From NCBI GenBank assembly GCA_001464165.1, contig LNEX01000175.1, forward strand, positions 1-8,449: a stretch of 8,449 nt of DNA, written 5' to 3'. Source of the stretch: a bacterium Ga0077546. Lineage in GTDB: Bacteria > Cyanobacteriota > Vampirovibrionia > Obscuribacterales > Obscuribacteraceae. The translations under genes were made by a program, and so were the position numbers. Below, in pieces: positions 6,437 to 8,449 of the stretch. The notes under the pieces are model-generated. The model was given only the letters and a program-made list of their open reading frames with translations. It was not told the origin of the DNA and searched no databases. The first letter of the stretch is position 1; each line of letters begins with the position of its first letter.

Positions 6437-7732
6437 GTGCCACACACCTTCATCAAACGCATTTTATCAGCGGCTCTAATCGCAGGCTTCTGCTCAATAC
6501 CAGAACCAGACTGCGGTCGGGCTTTGGCTCTTGATAAGAAATCAGGCCTTGGCCAAGAGACAACGAATCTAGCTTCATGCAATCAAATAGCCACTCGGAT
6601 AAACAAAGTAATCGACAAGGCTTTAGCGGAAAAGCGCATAGTGGGTACGGTGGTGGTAGTCGCTCAAGACGGTCGAGTCATCTATAAACGGGCTGCTGGC
6701 CTAGCTGATCGCGAAATGCAAAAGCCAATGAAGCAAGACAGCATCTTTCAGCTAGCATCAATGACCAAAACAATTGTTTCAGCAGCAGCACTGAAATTAA
6801 TTGAAGAAAAGAAGTTAAAGCTTGACGATCCAGTAACTAAGTTCTTGCCCGATTTCAAGCCAAAACTAGCCGATGGCTCCACTCCAACAATTCTAATTTC
6901 TCAGCTGCTCAGTCATACATCGGGCCTCGGCTATGGCTTTGCCGAAAAGAAAGAAGGTCCTTATCACAAAGCAAAGGTATCCGATGGCCTCGATCAGCCG
7001 GGTTTAAGTATGACTGAGAACATGCGCCGACTAGCATCAGTGCCCTTGCTTTCAGAGCCAGGCACTAAATGGTGTTATTCACTTTCTATTGATTTACTTG
7101 GTGCAGTGCTAGAAAAAGCAGCTAACCAGCAACTACCAGAGATTGTCCATAACAAAGTGACAGCACCACTGGCCATGAACGACACCGATTTCAGCCTGGC
7201 TCAGGGCAATCGCCCTCGGCTGGTGACAGCCTACTGCGACGATCCCGCGAAACAGAATGCTGAGCCATTGCGCATGCAAGCACTACAACTAGTGGCATTT
7301 AATGGCGGCTGCTTTAGCTTTGCCCCAGCTCGTATATTTAACAAAAGCTCCTATCCATCTGGCGGAGCTGGGCTTGCGGGAACAGCTGAAGATTACTTAA
7401 AACTGCTCGAAGCCATCCGCACAAAAGACAATAAGCTACTCACTAATAGTTCTTACAAACTAATGTCAACCAACCAGCTTGGCAATCTCAGTATGTCATC
7501 GGGTAGCGACTGGGGCTTCACCTACGGCGCCGGAGTATTACTCAAAGCAAGACCAGAGAAAGGCCCTCACAGCGAGGGCACGCTGCAATGGCGCGGCGCC
7601 TATGGACACCATTGGTTTATTGACCCGCAAGCGCGACTGAGCGTTGTGGAACTGACAAACACGACTGTCGAAGGAATGTCTGGACCATTCAGCAAAGATA
7701 TTGCCAACGCCGTTTATGGAATAGCAAAATGA
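6437..7732 (+). CDS. Exported serine hydrolase, beta-lactamase/esterase (S12) family
   Basis: The product (431 residues from GTG 6437) belongs to the penicillin-binding-fold serine hydrolases that include class C beta-lactamases, D-aminopeptidases and EstB-type esterases. Residues 1-31 form a signal peptide: basic TFIKR, hydrophobic ILSAALIAGF, and a likely cut near ALA-LD at 29-32. The nucleophile motif is SMTK at 108-111. The second motif is Tyr-Ser-Leu at 214-216 within WCYSLSIDLLG, a form common in esterase-like members, rather than the Tyr-x-Asn of true class C beta-lactamases. The KTG-like third motif is replaced by WRGAYGHHWFIDP (385-397), again as in esterase-type relatives. An ester or peptide-like substrate in the periplasm or outside the cell is therefore more likely than beta-lactam resistance. 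Its stop overlaps the next gene's start by ATGA, so the two are translationally coupled. The longer TTG form from 6392 cannot be excluded. Confidence 0.85.
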   Translation: MPHTFIKRILSAALIAGFCSIPEPDCGRALALDKKSGLGQETTNLASCNQIATRINKVIDKALAEKRIVGTVVVVAQDGRVIYKRAAGLADREMQKPMKQDSIFQLASMTKTIVSAAALKLIEEKKLKLDDPVTKFLPDFKPKLADGSTPTILISQLLSHTSGLGYGFAEKKEGPYHKAKVSDGLDQPGLSMTENMRRLASVPLLSEPGTKWCYSLSIDLLGAVLEKAANQQLPEIVHNKVTAPLAMNDTDFSLAQGNRPRLVTAYCDDPAKQNAEPLRMQALQLVAFNGGCFSFAPARIFNKSSYPSGGAGLAGTAEDYLKLLEAIRTKDNKLLTNSSYKLMSTNQLGNLSMSSGSDWGFTYGAGVLLKARPEKGPHSEGTLQWRGAYGHHWFIDPQARLSVVELTNTTVEGMSGPFSKDIANAVYGIAK

Positions 7733-8103
7733 AAAAGGCAAAATTGCTGCAGGCCGCTGGACTGCTACTAGGCCTCACCCTTCTAGCAGCTTTGCTCTAT
7801 GGCCGCATTTGTCACGCTGGCTTTACCCTGGATGAATTTAGTCACCTAGTCTATCCCTATCAAACTTTCAACGGTCATCCAGAAGCACTTCTAGGTAAGC
7901 TCTTTGGCTCGTGGACCAGCGGTGAAGAAGACGGCATTACAGCCTATCGACCAACCACCTGTGCCTCATTTGTCATTGACTATGCTCTCTGGCAAACAAA
8001 GGTAGTGGGTTGGCATGTATCGAATCTATTTTTCTATGTAACTGGCTGCGGGCTGTTTCAAGTCGGGCGGCCCTCGGCGCAGGAGTTATCGCCGGGGCAT
8101 TGA
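7729..8103 (+). CDS. GT-C/TMTC-like membrane glycosyltransferase, N-terminal part (frame broken)
   Basis: This 124-codon frame encodes the start of a polytopic membrane protein resembling GT39/TMTC-type glycosyltransferases, which use lipid-linked sugars on the outer face of the membrane. Residues 8-24 are a first transmembrane helix. FTLDEFSH (32-39) carries the acidic pair expected in the first external loop, YRPT (73-76) and DYALW (84-88) follow, and GWHVSNLFFYV (94-104) begins a second helix, as in the family pattern 'RPL..ldyalwg...yHl.N'. From about residue 110 the sequence (QVGRPSAQELSPGH) stops resembling the family and ends at TGA 8101-8103, while family-like sequence continues in another frame. 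ATG 7729 overlaps the hydrolase stop by 4 nt. The natural protein should be several hundred residues longer, so this is a fragment caused by a frameshift or a sequence error. Confidence 0.7.
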   Translation: MKKAKLLQAAGLLLGLTLLAALLYGRICHAGFTLDEFSHLVYPYQTFNGHPEALLGKLFGSWTSGEEDGITAYRPTTCASFVIDYALWQTKVVGWHVSNLFFYVTGCGLFQVGRPSAQELSPGH

Positions 8104-8449
8104 TGCTTGTCTATCCTGGTCATCCAGACTCAGTAGCGACTATTGTGGGCCGCGTAGACTCGCTCCCTACTGCTTTCTACCTTGCTTCTTTCTATCTATA
8201 CTTACTATTTCGCACTGGAAAACCCAGACCCTACTTAGTAGCTTCACTGATATCATTCTGGTTAGCCCTCGGTTCGAAAGAAACGGCGATAACACTACCG
8301 GCGGTGCTATTTGCAGCTGAATTACTCTCAGTAACCGGGCCTGTCACAGATAGCCCAAATCAACAAACCATCAAGGGAAAAGTAATCGCCGCGCTCTGGC
8401 AGATAGCACCGTTTATCGCGACACTAGGTCTCTTCGCAGTTCTAAGAAC
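8103..8449 (+). CDS. GT-C/TMTC-like membrane glycosyltransferase, continuation in second frame (runs off right edge)
   Basis: This frame is open to the end of the window and continues the protein begun at 7729. ATG 8103 overlaps the upstream stop as TGATG, but homologous-looking sequence begins earlier in this frame, around 8058-8070 (RAALGAGVIAGALM). It then gives VYPGHPDSV and VGRVDSLPTAFYLASFYLYLL, corresponding to the family's 'hPvhxEaVawvxGRaDll' followed by a transmembrane helix, then a further helix with ALGSKETAITLPAVLF, matching the typical 'LSKExAvtlP' segment, and another helix begins at the edge. The order and spacing fit one continuous glycosyltransferase with the N-terminal fragment. 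If the frame break is real, this part would be made only by reinitiation at ATG 8103 and would lack the acidic active-site loop, so it would probably be inactive. The family call is supported by several motifs; acceptor and donor are unknown. Confidence 0.6.
   Translation, partial: MLVYPGHPDSVATIVGRVDSLPTAFYLASFYLYLLFRTGKPRPYLVASLISFWLALGSKETAITLPAVLFAAELLSVTGPVTDSPNQQTIKGKVIAALWQIAPFIATLGLFAVLR

Noticed and set aside
6470..6500. Lipoprotein signal in the serine hydrolase (Cys in LIAGFC)
   Set aside because: Phe directly before the Cys does not fit the lipobox, which needs a small residue there; an ordinary signal peptide fits better.
8043..8103. Programmed -1 ribosomal frameshift joining the two glycosyltransferase frames
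   Set aside because: The frame change is in the right direction, but I see no X XXY YYZ slippery heptamer or obvious following stem-loop; a deletion or sequence error is simpler.

Overview
The window looks like chromosomal DNA from a bacterium with compact, partly co-transcribed genes and AGGAG-type ribosome binding sites. Base composition looks balanced by eye (not counted). Nothing fixes the taxon. The mix of a large secreted TPR protein, a GT-C-type membrane glycosyltransferase and an acyl-CoA dehydrogenase module would suit an environmental Gram-negative lineage; a Melainabacteria/Obscuribacterales-like source is a guess from general style only. There are no tRNA or rRNA genes, CRISPR arrays or recognisable mobile elements.

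Layout. The left 6 kb is read on the minus strand, in two groups. The first transcribed group (5974 down to 1871) is a three-gene catabolic operon: a class III PLP aminotransferase, an NAD(P)-dependent aldehyde dehydrogenase and an acyl-CoA dehydrogenase, separated by 30 and 24 nt. The order suggests conversion of an omega-amino acid to a semialdehyde, then to an acid, with a CoA-level oxidation in the same or a linked pathway. Substrates cannot be read from sequence. A 10-bp GC-rich hairpin lies after this operon. The second group (1753 down to the left edge) is a secreted TPR protein with a C-terminal beta-rich region, followed after 27 nt by the first 41 codons of an alpha/beta hydrolase resembling proline iminopeptidases. 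A perfect 26-bp palindrome sits inside the signal-peptide coding region of the TPR gene.

A divergent intergenic region of about 460 bp (5975-6436) separates the catabolic operon from the plus-strand genes. It holds a candidate minus-strand promoter, a bulged hairpin and several short inverted repeats, but no convincing gene.

On the plus strand, an exported serine hydrolase of the beta-lactamase/esterase (S12) family, probably starting at GTG 6437, overlaps by ATGA with a polytopic GT-C/TMTC-like glycosyltransferase gene. That gene is split: its family-like sequence switches reading frame near 8043-8070 and continues in a second frame to the right edge. This is either a real frameshift or a sequence error. 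I found no clearly new biological system; the most notable items are the palindrome, the frameshifted glycosyltransferase and the uncertain substrate of the catabolic operon.
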